Of a DNA stretch of 64,000 bases, positions 9,352 to 17,991 are shown in pieces. Origin of the DNA: Flavobacterium commune (GTDB lineage: Bacteria; Bacteroidota; Bacteroidia; Flavobacteriales; Flavobacteriaceae); NCBI RefSeq assembly GCF_001857965.1, contig NZ_CP017774.1, positions 3,410,001 through 3,474,000 on the forward strand, in the 5' to 3' direction. A program made the translations under genes and the position numbers. The notes under the pieces are model-generated. The model was given only the letters and a program-made list of their open reading frames with translations. It did not search any database and was not told where the DNA came from. The stretch's first letter is position 1, and each line of letters starts with the position of its first letter.

Positions 9352-9786
9352 TTATTGAGCAGGTTCTAAATTGGTGCTTACGGCAATTCTGTTCCAGGCA
9401 TTGATCGTAACTACTGCCATGATAATTTGTGCAATTTGATTTTGGTCGAAAAATTCTTCGGCTTTTGCGTAAGTTGCATCCGATAATCCTTTGTTGGTAA
9501 TCAAAGTGATTTCTTCGGTAATAGCTAAAATTGCTTTTTCTTTTTCGGTAAATAATTGGGTTTCGTGCCATGCATTTAGCAGAAAAATGCGTTGGGTAGT
9601 CTCTCCGTATTTAAGGGCATCTTTAGTGTGCATGTCGATACAAAAGGCACAACCGTTAATTTGAGAAGCACGGATTTTAATTAATTCTTTCTCAATTTTA
9701 GATAATTGAATAGTAGCTAAATAACCTTCTAAGGCATACATGGCTTTAAAAGCTTGGGGCTCTGTTTCGTTGATATTTACTCTCAT
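9352..9786 (-). CDS. AhpD-like carboxymuconolactone decarboxylase family protein
   Basis: 144 residues, all-helical CMD/AhpD fold. The redox core is E34-LIKIRASQINGC46-AFC49-IDMH53, matching the E-x(n)-CxxC-xxxH proton-relay motif of AhpD peroxidase partners (TIGR00778-like). The expected activity is thiol-disulfide or hydroperoxide chemistry in the cytoplasm. Genome context does not show a matching AhpC in this window. The gene lies 68 nt downstream of the Crp/Fnr gene on the same strand and may be its regulatory target. Confidence 0.9.
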   Translation of the reverse strand: MRVNINETEPQAFKAMYALEGYLATIQLSKIEKELIKIRASQINGCAFCIDMHTKDALKYGETTQRIFLLNAWHETQLFTEKEKAILAITEEITLITNKGLSDATYAKAEEFFDQNQIAQIIMAVVTINAWNRIAVSTNLEPAQ

Positions 9787-9854
9787 TTTTTTATAGTTTT
9801 ATATTTTAATAGAGCAAAGTTCAGCAATAAGAAACAGTAAAAACTTAAACTGGT

Positions 9855-10430
9855 TTAAGAACGCTTTTTTTTCCTGATTTCGCTTAAATATTCAGGGGAG
9901 AATCCCAGAAAAGAAGCAATGAGGTATTGTGGAATGCGTTGGACAAATTCGGGTTGGCTTTTACAAAGCTGTTCGTAAAATTCTTCTTTTGTAAAATCAT
10001 ATAGATATTTTATTCTCATTTGCGAAGCGGCATAAGCACGTTGATAGATGAATCTAAAATAGCGCTCCATTTTAGGAAATTTTTTTAAAAGTTTTTCCTG
10101 GGCCTCGCGCTCGATAAGCATTATTTCTGATTTTTCTACAGCCTGAATGTAAAAAGAGGTTGCTAATCCGTGTTCGTAGGCAATGTTATCGGTAATCCAC
10201 CAGTTTTCTATGGCAAATTCGGTGGTTTGTTCAATTCCTTTGTCGTTGATAAAAAACTTTCTCAAACAGCCTTCAAGAACAAAAAAATGCGATTTGCAAA
10301 TAGCGCCTTCTATAAGTAGGTTTTCTTTTCTTTTAACTTCTATAACTTTAAAAAAAGGAATGATGGCTGCAAACTCTTCTTCGTTGATTTGGATAAACTT
10401 TTCTAGATGAAGTCTGAATATTTCGAACAT
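9855..10430 (-). CDS. Crp/Fnr-family transcriptional regulator
   Basis: 191 residues. Residues ~10-115 form the cyclic-nucleotide-binding-like beta roll (KRKENLLIEGAICKSHFFVLEGCLRKFF). The C-terminal ~60 residues form a winged helix-turn-helix (QRIPQYLIASFLGFSPEYLSEIRKKK). There is no Cys cluster of the Fnr iron-sulfur type and no clear cAMP-binding signature, so the effector is unknown. This short family is common in Bacteroidota, usually next to its target gene. Here that is the AhpD-like gene, so redox control is a reasonable inference. A TAAATTTG -7-type box lies on the minus strand at 10469-10476. Confidence 0.9.
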   Translation of the reverse strand: MFEIFRLHLEKFIQINEEEFAAIIPFFKVIEVKRKENLLIEGAICKSHFFVLEGCLRKFFINDKGIEQTTEFAIENWWITDNIAYEHGLATSFYIQAVEKSEIMLIEREAQEKLLKKFPKMERYFRFIYQRAYAASQMRIKYLYDFTKEEFYEQLCKSQPEFVQRIPQYLIASFLGFSPEYLSEIRKKKRS

Positions 10431-10583
10431 TGTTTTTTTAAAAAGGTGTTTTTAAGACTGTAGTTTTCCAAATTTAAGCATAAAAAATAGTTTTAGCACT
10501 ATATTTTTTGTTAATGTCCGGGACTTTTTTTAATTCCAAATGTGTATATTTATCAGTAAATACATTGACTTAGACATGATTGT

Positions 10584-13115
10584 ATGGAAGACAAAAAAAC
10601 TACTTATGACGAATTATTAGTTAAGATAAAAAATCAGGAGCAAAAGATGAATAAAGCCAAGCGCTTGTATCTTTTTGTGAGTAGAATTAATCAGTTAATT
10701 GTTCGTATTCAGGATAGAAAGCAGTTGTTTCAGGAAGTTTGTGATGTTGCTATCGAAGTTGGTAAATTTAAAATGGCCTGGATTGGTTTGATTAATCCGG
10801 AAACTAAAGAAGTACTTCCGGTGAGTGTAGCTGGAGATCATCAGGATTATTTGTCAATAGTTAAAACTATTTCTCTTAGTTCTAAACAAAAAGGAGGTAC
10901 AGGCCCCGCAGGAATTGCTATGCGAACAGCAAAATACAAGTTATGTAATGCTATTGAAGATGATCCAATTATGGAACCCTGGCGGGAAGAAGCATTGAAA
11001 AAAGGTTTTTTGTCAGTTATGGCTTTGCCTATTAAAATGTTTGACAAGGTAATAGGTGTTTTTGTTATTTATGCAGCTGAAAAAAATTACTTTGATGACG
11101 AAGAGATACAATTATTAGATAATGCAACTTCCGATGTTTCTTTTGCCTTAGAGTTTTTTGAAAAAGAAAAAATGCGAAAAAGAGCTGAGGAGGCGGTTGC
11201 TCAAAGTGAAAAACGATTCCATACTCTAACTGAGGTTTCTCCGGTAGGAATTTACAGAACCGATTTAACAGGAGCAACTACTTATGTCAATCAACGCTGG
11301 ACACAAATTGTAGGCATCAACTTTGAGCAATCCATGGGCAGCGGATGGTATTTAGCTATTCATCCTGACGATCAGGTTAAATTATTTAATGAATGGAAAA
11401 AAGTAGTTAAAAACAGAGAAAAGTCATTGTTAGAATATCGTTTTGTTAAACCCGACGGAACAATTGTTTGGGTGATAGGTCAGGCAACTCCCGAAACAAA
11501 TGCAGAGAATCAAATTATTGGTTTTATTGGGACAATTACCGATATAACGGAGCGTAAACTGGCTGAAGATAAATTTTTGAGTGCAAATAAAAAGCTCGAA
11601 GCCATAATTCAGGCTATTCCTGATATGATTTTTGAAATAGGTCTGGATAGCATTATTTATAATTATCATTCTCAAAACACCAATAGTTTGTTAATGCCTG
11701 TAGAACAGTTTATAGGCAAAAAAATTCCGGATGTACTTCCTCCCAATGCGGCTCAAACCTGTTTATATGCTTTAAAAGAAGCTTCCGAAAAGGGCTTTTC
11801 TAACGGAGAGCAATATACTTTGGAAATGCCGGATGGTCTTCATTGGTACGAACTGTCGATTGCACCCATGAAGGAAGAAGCAAACAAAGAACCTCATTTT
11901 ATATGTATTTCCAGAGATATTACTGAGCAACATAAAATGAATGAAGAGATTCAAAAATCCAAAGAACAAGCCGAAGCTGCCAATAAATACAAAACCGATT
12001 TCTTAGCCAATATGAGCCATGAAATTAGAACTCCGCTCAATGGAATTATTGGTTTTACTTCGTTGTTAATGGAGACTAAATTAGAAGAAAAACAACAAAA
12101 ATACATGTCAACCATAAATGAATCAGCCATGACATTAATGGATATTGTGAATGATATTTTGGACTTTTCTAAGATTGAAGCAGGAAAATTAGAACTTAAA
12201 ATTGAAGAAGTAGATCTTTTTGCATTGTCAAATCAGATAATTTCATTATTTAAATACCAGGCAACTCAAAAGCAAATTGATCTGATTTTGAATATTGATG
12301 CTAGTGTGCCTCAGTTTGTTTTTGTTGATCTTTTACGATTAAAACAGATTGTAGTTAATTTATTAGGCAATGCCATCAAGTTTACCCAAAAAGGGCAAAT
12401 ACGATTGGATATTGAAGCTTTATTGCCTATTGAAGCTGATTATGTCCATCTTAGTTTTTCGGTAAAAGACACAGGAATAGGGATTAATCCAAAGAATCGA
12501 GATAAAATTTTTCACTCCTTTGTGCAGGAAGACAATTCAACAAGTCGTCAATTTGGAGGCACCGGATTAGGATTAGCTATTTCCAATCAGCTTTTAGAGT
12601 TGATGGATTCTAAATTACAATTAGAAAGTATTCCGGGAGAAGGAAGTAATTTCTATTTTTGCATTACTTTAAAAAAATCAAATTTTAAAATTCAACATCA
12701 ATCACAATCAGAGAAAATGACTGTAGCGAAGCCAATTCCCGGAAGCAAGAAAGTTTTAATTGTAGAAGACAATAAGATTAATATGTTTTTGGCCAAAACA
12801 CTGATTCAAAAAATTATTCCTGATTGCTCTATTTTAGAGGCTTTTGATGGGGAGCAAGCCGTTGAGCAATACAAAATCCAACAACCGGATATTATTTTGA
12901 TGGATATTCAAATGCCTAATAAAAACGGTTTTGAGGCCACTTATGAAATTAGAAAAATCGAAGAAAACTCATTTACACCTATTGTTGCCCTGACTGCAGG
13001 AATATTTATTGAAGAAAAAGAAGAATGTTTAAAATCAGGGATGAATGATTATATAACAAAACCCATCATCCCATCTGATTTAGAAATTGTACTCAATAAA
13101 TGGTTAGTGGGGTAA
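10584..13115 (+). CDS. Hybrid sensor histidine kinase (GAF-PAS-PAS-HisKA-HATPase-REC)
   Basis: 843 residues with no membrane segment, so a cytoplasmic sensor. Domain order: short coiled coil (1-30), GAF (~35-190), PAS (~208-325), second PAS (~335-450), HisKA with phospho-His H479 in NMSHEIRTPLNG, and HATPase with NLLGNAIKF (592-600), DTGIG (629-633) and GGTGLGLAI (658-666). The C-terminal receiver (~722-843) has acidic D729, phospho-acceptor D774 in ILMDIQMP, T804 and K826. The signal is probably a small molecule or redox state bound by GAF/PAS; this is inference. No cognate response regulator or HPt protein is adjacent. Convergent with the next gene, with a gap of 16 nt. Confidence 0.95.
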   Translation: MEDKKTTYDELLVKIKNQEQKMNKAKRLYLFVSRINQLIVRIQDRKQLFQEVCDVAIEVGKFKMAWIGLINPETKEVLPVSVAGDHQDYLSIVKTISLSSKQKGGTGPAGIAMRTAKYKLCNAIEDDPIMEPWREEALKKGFLSVMALPIKMFDKVIGVFVIYAAEKNYFDDEEIQLLDNATSDVSFALEFFEKEKMRKRAEEAVAQSEKRFHTLTEVSPVGIYRTDLTGATTYVNQRWTQIVGINFEQSMGSGWYLAIHPDDQVKLFNEWKKVVKNREKSLLEYRFVKPDGTIVWVIGQATPETNAENQIIGFIGTITDITERKLAEDKFLSANKKLEAIIQAIPDMIFEIGLDSIIYNYHSQNTNSLLMPVEQFIGKKIPDVLPPNAAQTCLYALKEASEKGFSNGEQYTLEMPDGLHWYELSIAPMKEEANKEPHFICISRDITEQHKMNEEIQKSKEQAEAANKYKTDFLANMSHEIRTPLNGIIGFTSLLMETKLEEKQQKYMSTINESAMTLMDIVNDILDFSKIEAGKLELKIEEVDLFALSNQIISLFKYQATQKQIDLILNIDASVPQFVFVDLLRLKQIVVNLLGNAIKFTQKGQIRLDIEALLPIEADYVHLSFSVKDTGIGINPKNRDKIFHSFVQEDNSTSRQFGGTGLGLAISNQLLELMDSKLQLESIPGEGSNFYFCITLKKSNFKIQHQSQSEKMTVAKPIPGSKKVLIVEDNKINMFLAKTLIQKIIPDCSILEAFDGEQAVEQYKIQQPDIILMDIQMPNKNGFEATYEIRKIEENSFTPIVALTAGIFIEEKEECLKSGMNDYITKPIIPSDLEIVLNKWLVG

Positions 13116-13131
13116 TAAAACTTAATCAAAA

Positions 13132-13326
13132 TTATTTTTTATCGGTTTTTATCAATGAGTTAGAGAGTAATCCGCCTATTAAGGCACCGTAGAGGGTGGC
13201 ATTAATAGGTTTTGAAGTGATGACACAAGTTCCTGTAATACATCCCACATAGTGGTAATACAAATAGCCGGCTACTGCGCCAATTAATATTCCTACGAGT
13301 GTGATTATGATTGTTTTTTTGTTCAT
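13132..13326 (-). CDS. Small membrane protein, DUF6132-like
   Basis: 64 residues with an N-terminal membrane segment (TIIITLVGILIGAVAGYLYYHYVG), a CITGTCVITS motif with two cysteines, and a second hydrophobic stretch (TLYGALIGGLL). This matches the small YtxH/DUF6132-type membrane proteins of Bacteroidota, whose function is unknown. Its ATG overlaps the thioredoxin stop by 4 nt (ATGA), so the two are translationally coupled. The Cys pair and the partner suggest a thiol-related role. Confidence 0.75.
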   Translation of the reverse strand: MNKKTIIITLVGILIGAVAGYLYYHYVGCITGTCVITSKPINATLYGALIGGLLSNSLIKTDKK

Positions 13327-13628
13327 TTTATGCTTTTTTCAGAAATAACATTGATAATTGCATTTTTATCTAAAACTCCCGATTGTCTCCACAATTGCTT
13401 TCCGTTTTGGAATAAAATCATTGTGGGAACTCCACGCACCTGATATTGCGCAGCAACTTGCTGGTTTTTATCGACATCAATTTTTATAATGGAAATTTGC
13501 TCTCCTAATTGGTCTTTGACTTCTTTTAAAATCGGACTCAACATTTTGCAGGGACCACACCAAGTAGCGAAAAAATCGACTAAAATGGGTTTTTCAGATT
13601 GAATTAATTTATCGAAATTACTGTTCAT
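13323..13628 (-). CDS. Thioredoxin
   Basis: 101 residues, a single thioredoxin fold without a signal peptide. The active site is W23-C24-G-P-C27, and the cis-proline is at P68 in RGVPTMILF. It acts as a cytoplasmic protein-disulfide reductant. It sits between the TPMT-HMA methyltransferase (20 nt upstream) and the DUF6132-like gene (4-nt overlap), within a minus-strand run of redox and sulfur genes. It could serve that pathway rather than being the housekeeping TrxA. Confidence 0.95.
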   Translation of the reverse strand: MNSNFDKLIQSEKPILVDFFATWCGPCKMLSPILKEVKDQLGEQISIIKIDVDKNQQVAAQYQVRGVPTMILFQNGKQLWRQSGVLDKNAIINVISEKSIK

Positions 13629-13648
13629 AGTTGGGATTGTTAGTTGTT

Positions 13649-14485
13649 TTAGGATTCGATTTGGAGTATTTTGTATTTTTCGTCATAAGAGACTATTGTT
13701 TGTAGTTCCTGTAGCGGGATTTCTTTTTTGCTGATAATTAAAACTTCGGAAAAGTCAGTACTCATACTTACATTTAAAACCTCGTTAATGGCTGAAAATT
13801 TTGTTGACACAGTTTCCATACAACCGCTACAAGTAATTCCTTCGAAGCTATAAAGGCGAACCTGAACAGTACTATTCTTTTTAAATTCAAAAAACAACTC
13901 TGAATTTTTTCGTGGTTCTGCCGAATTTTTTGCCATTTCTAATTTTGTGAAAACAAAAGCCTCTTTAAAAAGCATTTCATATTCGTTTTGGCTTCCGCCA
14001 AAAGGAGGACTTACTTCAAAAGTTCGATTGAACAATAATCCCGAAAGTATTCCGCCATCAGCTAGAAGCTGGTGCATTTTCCAAACGTATTTTTGACGTA
14101 AAAATGGTGGTAATGCACAGAAAAAAGTTTGTTCGATAATGAGATCATATTCTCCTTGATGTTCAAAAAAATCACCTAATACAATCTTGATATTCGGATT
14201 ATCAGCAAATTTTTGTTGCAGCATCGCTACTAATGTTGGCGCAATATCAATAACAGTAATATTGGTAAAACCTTTTTCTAAAAGATATTCGGCTTCATAA
14301 GTGTTGCCACATCCTGGAATTAAAATGCGGGATTCTTTGTTTACTAATGAGTCGATATAATTTTGAATAGGAGGGGCAATTGCACCTAAATCCCATCCGG
14401 TTGCCTGAGCTTTGTACTGCGTATCCCAGTGTTTCTGATCTAAAGGACTTTCGCAAGATATAGTACAGCATTGTTCATTATTCAT
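13649..14485 (-). CDS. TPMT-like SAM methyltransferase fused to a C-terminal HMA domain
   Basis: About 278 residues from the ATG at 14485. Residues ~10-200 match the thiopurine S-methyltransferase family: HWDTQYKAQATGWDLG, SAM-binding RILIPGCGNTYEAEYL, FFCALPPFLRQKYVWKM and FEVSPPFGG. The last ~70 residues are a ferredoxin-like heavy-metal-associated domain (GITCSGCMETVSTKF) with a CxxC metal site. TPMT relatives in bacteria methylate sulfide, thiols, selenite or tellurite. Neighbours (persulfide dioxygenase, thioredoxin) point to sulfide or metalloid detoxification, which is inference. An upstream start at 14548 would lie inside a 9-bp inverted repeat and adds poor sequence, so 14485 is preferred. 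Confidence 0.85.
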   Translation of the reverse strand: MNNEQCCTISCESPLDQKHWDTQYKAQATGWDLGAIAPPIQNYIDSLVNKESRILIPGCGNTYEAEYLLEKGFTNITVIDIAPTLVAMLQQKFADNPNIKIVLGDFFEHQGEYDLIIEQTFFCALPPFLRQKYVWKMHQLLADGGILSGLLFNRTFEVSPPFGGSQNEYEMLFKEAFVFTKLEMAKNSAEPRKNSELFFEFKKNSTVQVRLYSFEGITCSGCMETVSTKFSAINEVLNVSMSTDFSEVLIISKKEIPLQELQTIVSYDEKYKILQIES

Positions 14486-14518
14486 AACAGTAATATTTTT
14501 ATACTTTAAAAGCTTATT

Positions 14519-14549
14519 CATGACATTCGTATTTTTATCAAATGTCATG
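14519..14549. promoter_or_regulatory. Inverted repeat, candidate operator upstream of TPMT-HMA gene
   Basis: CATGACATT (14519-14527) and AATGTCATG (14541-14549) are perfect 9-bp inverted arms separated by 13 nt, 34 nt upstream of the chosen start codon. The geometry suits a dimeric regulator. No regulator for it is identified. Confidence 0.45.
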
Positions 14550-14567
14550 AAAGCATAGTTATGCAGA

Positions 14568-14587
14568 GTTACAAAAGATTTTGTAAC
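14568..14587. promoter_or_regulatory. Palindrome GTTACAAA-N4-TTTGTAAC, candidate operator
   Basis: Perfect 8-bp arms at 14568-14575 and 14580-14587, spaced by AGAT, in the gap between the DUF2892 and TPMT-HMA genes. The minus-strand reading is identical in the arms. Its position just upstream of the TPMT-HMA leader suggests a transcription-factor site. It is not a terminator, having no T-run. Confidence 0.45.
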
Positions 14588-14628
14588 CCAAATTTCATCT
14601 CTTAATTTTGTTGCTTTTAAGCATCTAA

Positions 14629-14847
14629 TTAGCTTAGTTTTTCTTTATTCTTTTTGTAAGTATCAATTCCCCAGGGAGTATAAAAAGGGCAAAAATTGAT
14701 TCCTACAGTAATTAATAACATTCCGGCAAAAGCCATTGCAGCAATTCCTAAATTCCCCGGAATGTTTCCTGTAAAATACAATACTGCAATTGCTACTGCA
14801 ATAGTCACACGGATTGTTTTGTCTGTTTTTCCCATATTATGTTTCAT
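14629..14847 (-). CDS. DUF2892 small inner-membrane protein
   Basis: 72 residues with two membrane segments (VTIAVAIAVLYFTG and NLGIAAMAFAGMLLITVGI) and the family ending NFCPFYTPWGIDT. DUF2892 domains occur as the membrane part of YgaP-type rhodaneses and next to sulfur-transfer and persulfide-handling genes. Here it directly follows the MBL-rhodanese gene (79 nt), which supports a sulfur-related role. An alternative start four codons in (MGKTDKT) is equally possible. Confidence 0.85.
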   Translation of the reverse strand: MKHNMGKTDKTIRVTIAVAIAVLYFTGNIPGNLGIAAMAFAGMLLITVGINFCPFYTPWGIDTYKKNKEKLS

Positions 14848-14926
14848 GATTTCTAGAATTTAAGGGTTAAAAATACTGGCTAATCATAATACAAATTTAA
14901 GGATTAATCGTCTTAAAATCAATAAT

Positions 14927-16345
14927 TTAGTTGTTTAATGTTTTGCTTTGGCATACAAAATCAGTTTTAGGAACAGTCGTTTTTGAAATAGCATTAAAAC
15001 CTCCTTCAATCTCGGTAAAATTTCTAAAACCTCTGGCTTGTAAAATAGATGCAGCTATCATACTGCGATATCCTCCGGCACAGTGCAGATAAAAATTTTC
15101 CTGTGGATTGATATCTTTAATCCAATCATTGATATAAGCTAATGGTTTTGAATATGCTTCTTGAACATGTTCGGCAGCGTATTCACTTTCTTTACGAACA
15201 TCGATAATTTTGCTTTCGCCAATTTTTACTTCATGGGCAAATTGTTCTGCTGGAATTCGATTGATGGTGTCGATTTCAAATCCTGCTTCCTCCCAAGCTT
15301 TAAAACCACCTTTAAGATGACCAATAATGTTATCAAAACCTACACGGCTCAGGCGGGTTACGGTTTCTTCTTCCTGATCAATTTCGGTAACTAAAATAAT
15401 AGGTTGTTTTACATTGGCTATCAACGCACCTACCCAAGGAGCAAAATCGCCTTCGATACCAATATTAATGGACTGCGGAATAAAACCTTTGGCAAAATCA
15501 GCATTTTTACGGGTATCTAAAATTAAAGCACCAGAATCTTCGGCAACGGCTTCAAAATCTTTGGCTTCAATGGCTCTCATTCCGTGGTTTAAAACCGATT
15601 CAAAACTTTCATATCCCTGTTTGTTCATCGCCACATTCATCCCAAAATAAGCAGGTGGAGGCAATAGTCCGTCGGTAACTTCTTTGATAAATTCAGTTTC
15701 GGTCATATTGGCTCTCAAAGCATAATTAGTGGCTTTTTGATTTCCAATGGTCGAAACAGTTTCTTTACTCATATTTTTACCGCAGGCACTTCCGGCTCCA
15801 TGTGCAGGATATACAATTACATCATCCGGCAAAGTCATGATTTTATCTCTTAATGAATGGTATAAAGTTGCTGCTAATTGTTCCTGAGTCATGTGAGCGG
15901 CTTTTTGTGCCAAGTCAGGTCTTCCTACATCGCCAATAAATAAAGTATCACCGGAGAAAATAGCATGTTTTTTGCCATTTTCATCAATTAGCAAATAAGT
16001 AACACTTTCCATGGTGTGCCCCGGAGTGTGTAAGGCTTGTATTGTAATGTTTCCAATGTTGAATTCCTGACCATCAGTTGCAATAATAGCGTCAAATTCA
16101 GGTTTGGCAGTTGGCCCATATACAATTGGAGCCGCAGTTTCTTTGCTCAAATCCACATGTCCTGAAACAAAATCGGCGTGGAAATGGGTTTCGAAAATGT
16201 ATTTTAGTTTGACCTTATCACGTTTTAAACGATCTAAGTAAGGTTGAATTTCGCGTAAAGGGTCTATAATTGCCGCTTCGCCATTTGAAGTAATGTAATA
16301 AGCACCTTGAGCAAGGCATCCAGTGTATATTTGTTCGATTTTCAT
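14927..16345 (-). CDS. Persulfide dioxygenase-rhodanese (MBL fold plus two rhodanese domains)
   Basis: 472 residues from the ATG at 16345. Residues 1-~230 are an ETHE1-type metallo-beta-lactamase domain: THFHADFVSGH metal site, HTPGHTMES, FSGDTLFIGDVGRPD and YPAHGAGSACG. These enzymes oxidise glutathione or protein persulfide to sulfite. Two rhodanese domains follow. The first has no Cys at the active-site position (ILVTEIDQEEET) and looks structural. The second is intact (FYLHCAGGYRSM) and could move sulfane sulfur to thiosulfate. The protein is cytoplasmic. It is divergent from cydA, which encodes a type of terminal oxidase known to resist sulfide, so the region reads as a sulfide-tolerance module. 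Confidence 0.93.
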   Translation of the reverse strand: MKIEQIYTGCLAQGAYYITSNGEAAIIDPLREIQPYLDRLKRDKVKLKYIFETHFHADFVSGHVDLSKETAAPIVYGPTAKPEFDAIIATDGQEFNIGNITIQALHTPGHTMESVTYLLIDENGKKHAIFSGDTLFIGDVGRPDLAQKAAHMTQEQLAATLYHSLRDKIMTLPDDVIVYPAHGAGSACGKNMSKETVSTIGNQKATNYALRANMTETEFIKEVTDGLLPPPAYFGMNVAMNKQGYESFESVLNHGMRAIEAKDFEAVAEDSGALILDTRKNADFAKGFIPQSINIGIEGDFAPWVGALIANVKQPIILVTEIDQEEETVTRLSRVGFDNIIGHLKGGFKAWEEAGFEIDTINRIPAEQFAHEVKIGESKIIDVRKESEYAAEHVQEAYSKPLAYINDWIKDINPQENFYLHCAGGYRSMIAASILQARGFRNFTEIEGGFNAISKTTVPKTDFVCQSKTLNN

Positions 16346-16369
16346 AATCACTATTTTAATTTGATGTAA

Positions 16370-16377
16370 CAAAGATA
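16370..16377 (-). promoter_or_regulatory. TAnnTTTG -7 box for the persulfide dioxygenase gene
   Basis: TATCTTTG on the minus strand, 24 nt before the ATG at 16345, matches the flavobacterial -7 consensus. A canonical -33 TTG at 17-23 nt spacing is not evident. Confidence 0.5.
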
Positions 16378-16504
16378 AAGTTTGCCTGAGCGGGATATAG
16401 TGACTAAAGTTACAGAAAGAATTTTAATTGTCAGTTTTCTAAAAATGGAGAAAAAAAGTAAATTAAAATGGATTTTTCATGAGGGTTTTTAGAGGCATTT
16501 GAAT

Positions 16505-16512
16505 TAAATTTG
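16505..16512 (+). promoter_or_regulatory. TAnnTTTG -7 box for cydA
   Basis: TAAATTTG ends 25 nt before the cydA ATG and matches the flavobacterial -7 element. No clear -33 TTG is found at the expected distance, so the promoter may depend on an activator. Confidence 0.5.
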
Positions 16513-16537
16513 GGCTATCAAAAAAAACTCCTTTCCA

Positions 16538-17869
16538 ATGGAAGAAATGCTCTTTTATGACCGAATGCAATTTGCGTTTACCATTACCTTTCACTATTTA
16601 TTTCCACAGTTAACAATGGGACTTTCGTTAATCATTGTTTATTTCAAATGGAAATTCTTAAAAACAAACGATCCACATTACAATAAAGCCACACATTTTT
16701 GGATGCGCATTTTTGCACTCAATTTTGCTATGGGTGTAGTTACAGGAATCCCAATGGAATTTCAGTTTGGAACCAATTGGGCTAAATTTTCGGAACTAAC
16801 AGGTGGAATTATCGGGCAAACTCTGGCTATGGAAGGCATGTTTTCCTTCTTTCTGGAGTCTTCTTTTTTAGGGATGTTTTTATTTGGTGAAAAAATTCTC
16901 GGACATCGATGGCATTTTGTAACCGGATTATTGATTTGTTTGGGTTCCTGGGCCAGCGGATTTTTGATTATTGCTACGCATTCCTGGATGCAGCATCCGG
17001 TGGGTTATGAAGTATTGGAAAACGGAAAATTTGTATTGACTAATTTTTCGGCTTTGTTTACCAATGTGTGGTTGTGGCCTTCGTATTTACACAATCAAAT
17101 GGCATCTATGGTGACGAGTTCTTTTGTCGTAGCAGGAATTGGAGCTTTTTATATTTTGTTAAACAAAAATGTTTCTTACGGAAAATTGTTTTTGAAAACA
17201 GGAGTTGTTTTCGGATTGATTTCGAGTATTATTGTTGCGATGCCAACAGGAGATTTATTGGCTAAAAACGTGGTAAAACACCAGCCGGTAACTTTTGCAG
17301 CTATGGAGGGAATTTTCCATACGGAGAAAAAAGGAGCCGAAATTGTTCTTATTGGGCAGCCAGACGTAAAAGACAAAAAACTGGATAATAAAATTGCAGT
17401 GCCTAATGTGTTGAGTTTTTTAACTTATGGCAATTGGGATACTGAAGTGAAAGGATTAGATCAATTTCCAGAAGACACACACCCAACCAATATTTCTGGT
17501 TTGTACTATGCTTATCATATTATGGTGGGTTTAGGAACGCTTTTTATTGGCGTGATGGTGTTGGCCGCTTTTCAATTGACTCGCAAGCAATTGTTTCAAA
17601 CCAAATGGCTTTTGTGGGCGTTTTTATTCCTAATGCCATTTCCTTATATCGCTAATATTACGGGTTGGTACACGGCAGAATTAGGGCGTCAACCTTGGTT
17701 AGTGTATGATTTATTGCGCACTGCCGATGGGGCTTCACCAACGGTTTCCTCCGGGAATACCTTATTTACGCTGATGGGGTTTGTAGGTTTGTATGCCTTG
17801 TTAGGAATGTTGTTTGCTATTTTAGTTGGAAAAATTATTTATCACGGTCCTGAACCAAAACATTCTTAA
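16538..17869 (+). CDS. cydA: Cytochrome bd ubiquinol oxidase subunit I
   Basis: 443 residues, the heme-bearing subunit of the bd terminal oxidase in the inner membrane. It oxidises quinol and reduces O2 with high affinity. Visible ligands and conserved residues: H19 (heme b595), E99 and E107 in the proton path, H185 in PSYLHNQMAS (heme b558), and the GRQPW motif near residue 390. The quinol-binding Q-loop is short compared with E. coli CydA. It forms an operon with cydB, separated by 122 nt that contain a palindrome. Confidence 0.97.
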   Translation: MEEMLFYDRMQFAFTITFHYLFPQLTMGLSLIIVYFKWKFLKTNDPHYNKATHFWMRIFALNFAMGVVTGIPMEFQFGTNWAKFSELTGGIIGQTLAMEGMFSFFLESSFLGMFLFGEKILGHRWHFVTGLLICLGSWASGFLIIATHSWMQHPVGYEVLENGKFVLTNFSALFTNVWLWPSYLHNQMASMVTSSFVVAGIGAFYILLNKNVSYGKLFLKTGVVFGLISSIIVAMPTGDLLAKNVVKHQPVTFAAMEGIFHTEKKGAEIVLIGQPDVKDKKLDNKIAVPNVLSFLTYGNWDTEVKGLDQFPEDTHPTNISGLYYAYHIMVGLGTLFIGVMVLAAFQLTRKQLFQTKWLLWAFLFLMPFPYIANITGWYTAELGRQPWLVYDLLRTADGASPTVSSGNTLFTLMGFVGLYALLGMLFAILVGKIIYHGPEPKHS

Positions 17870-17881
17870 TTTTTTTTAAAA

Positions 17882-17942
17882 TAAACCATTAAGAAGTTAA
17901 GCTTAATTAAGTATTAATTTTTCTTAATTTCTTAATGGTTTA
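17882..17942. repeat. 14-bp inverted repeat between cydA and cydB
   Basis: TAAACCATTAAGAA (17882-17895) pairs perfectly with TTCTTAATGGTTTA (17929-17942), and further partial pairing (GTTAAG/CTTAAT) extends inward. There is no T-run after it, so it probably does not end the cydA transcript. It may stabilise or attenuate the mRNA between the two subunit genes, or be a dispersed intergenic repeat. Confidence 0.65.
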
Positions 17943-17991
17943 AAATGAATTTATAAAATATTTATTTGTCAAAAAATATAAAAAATAAACT

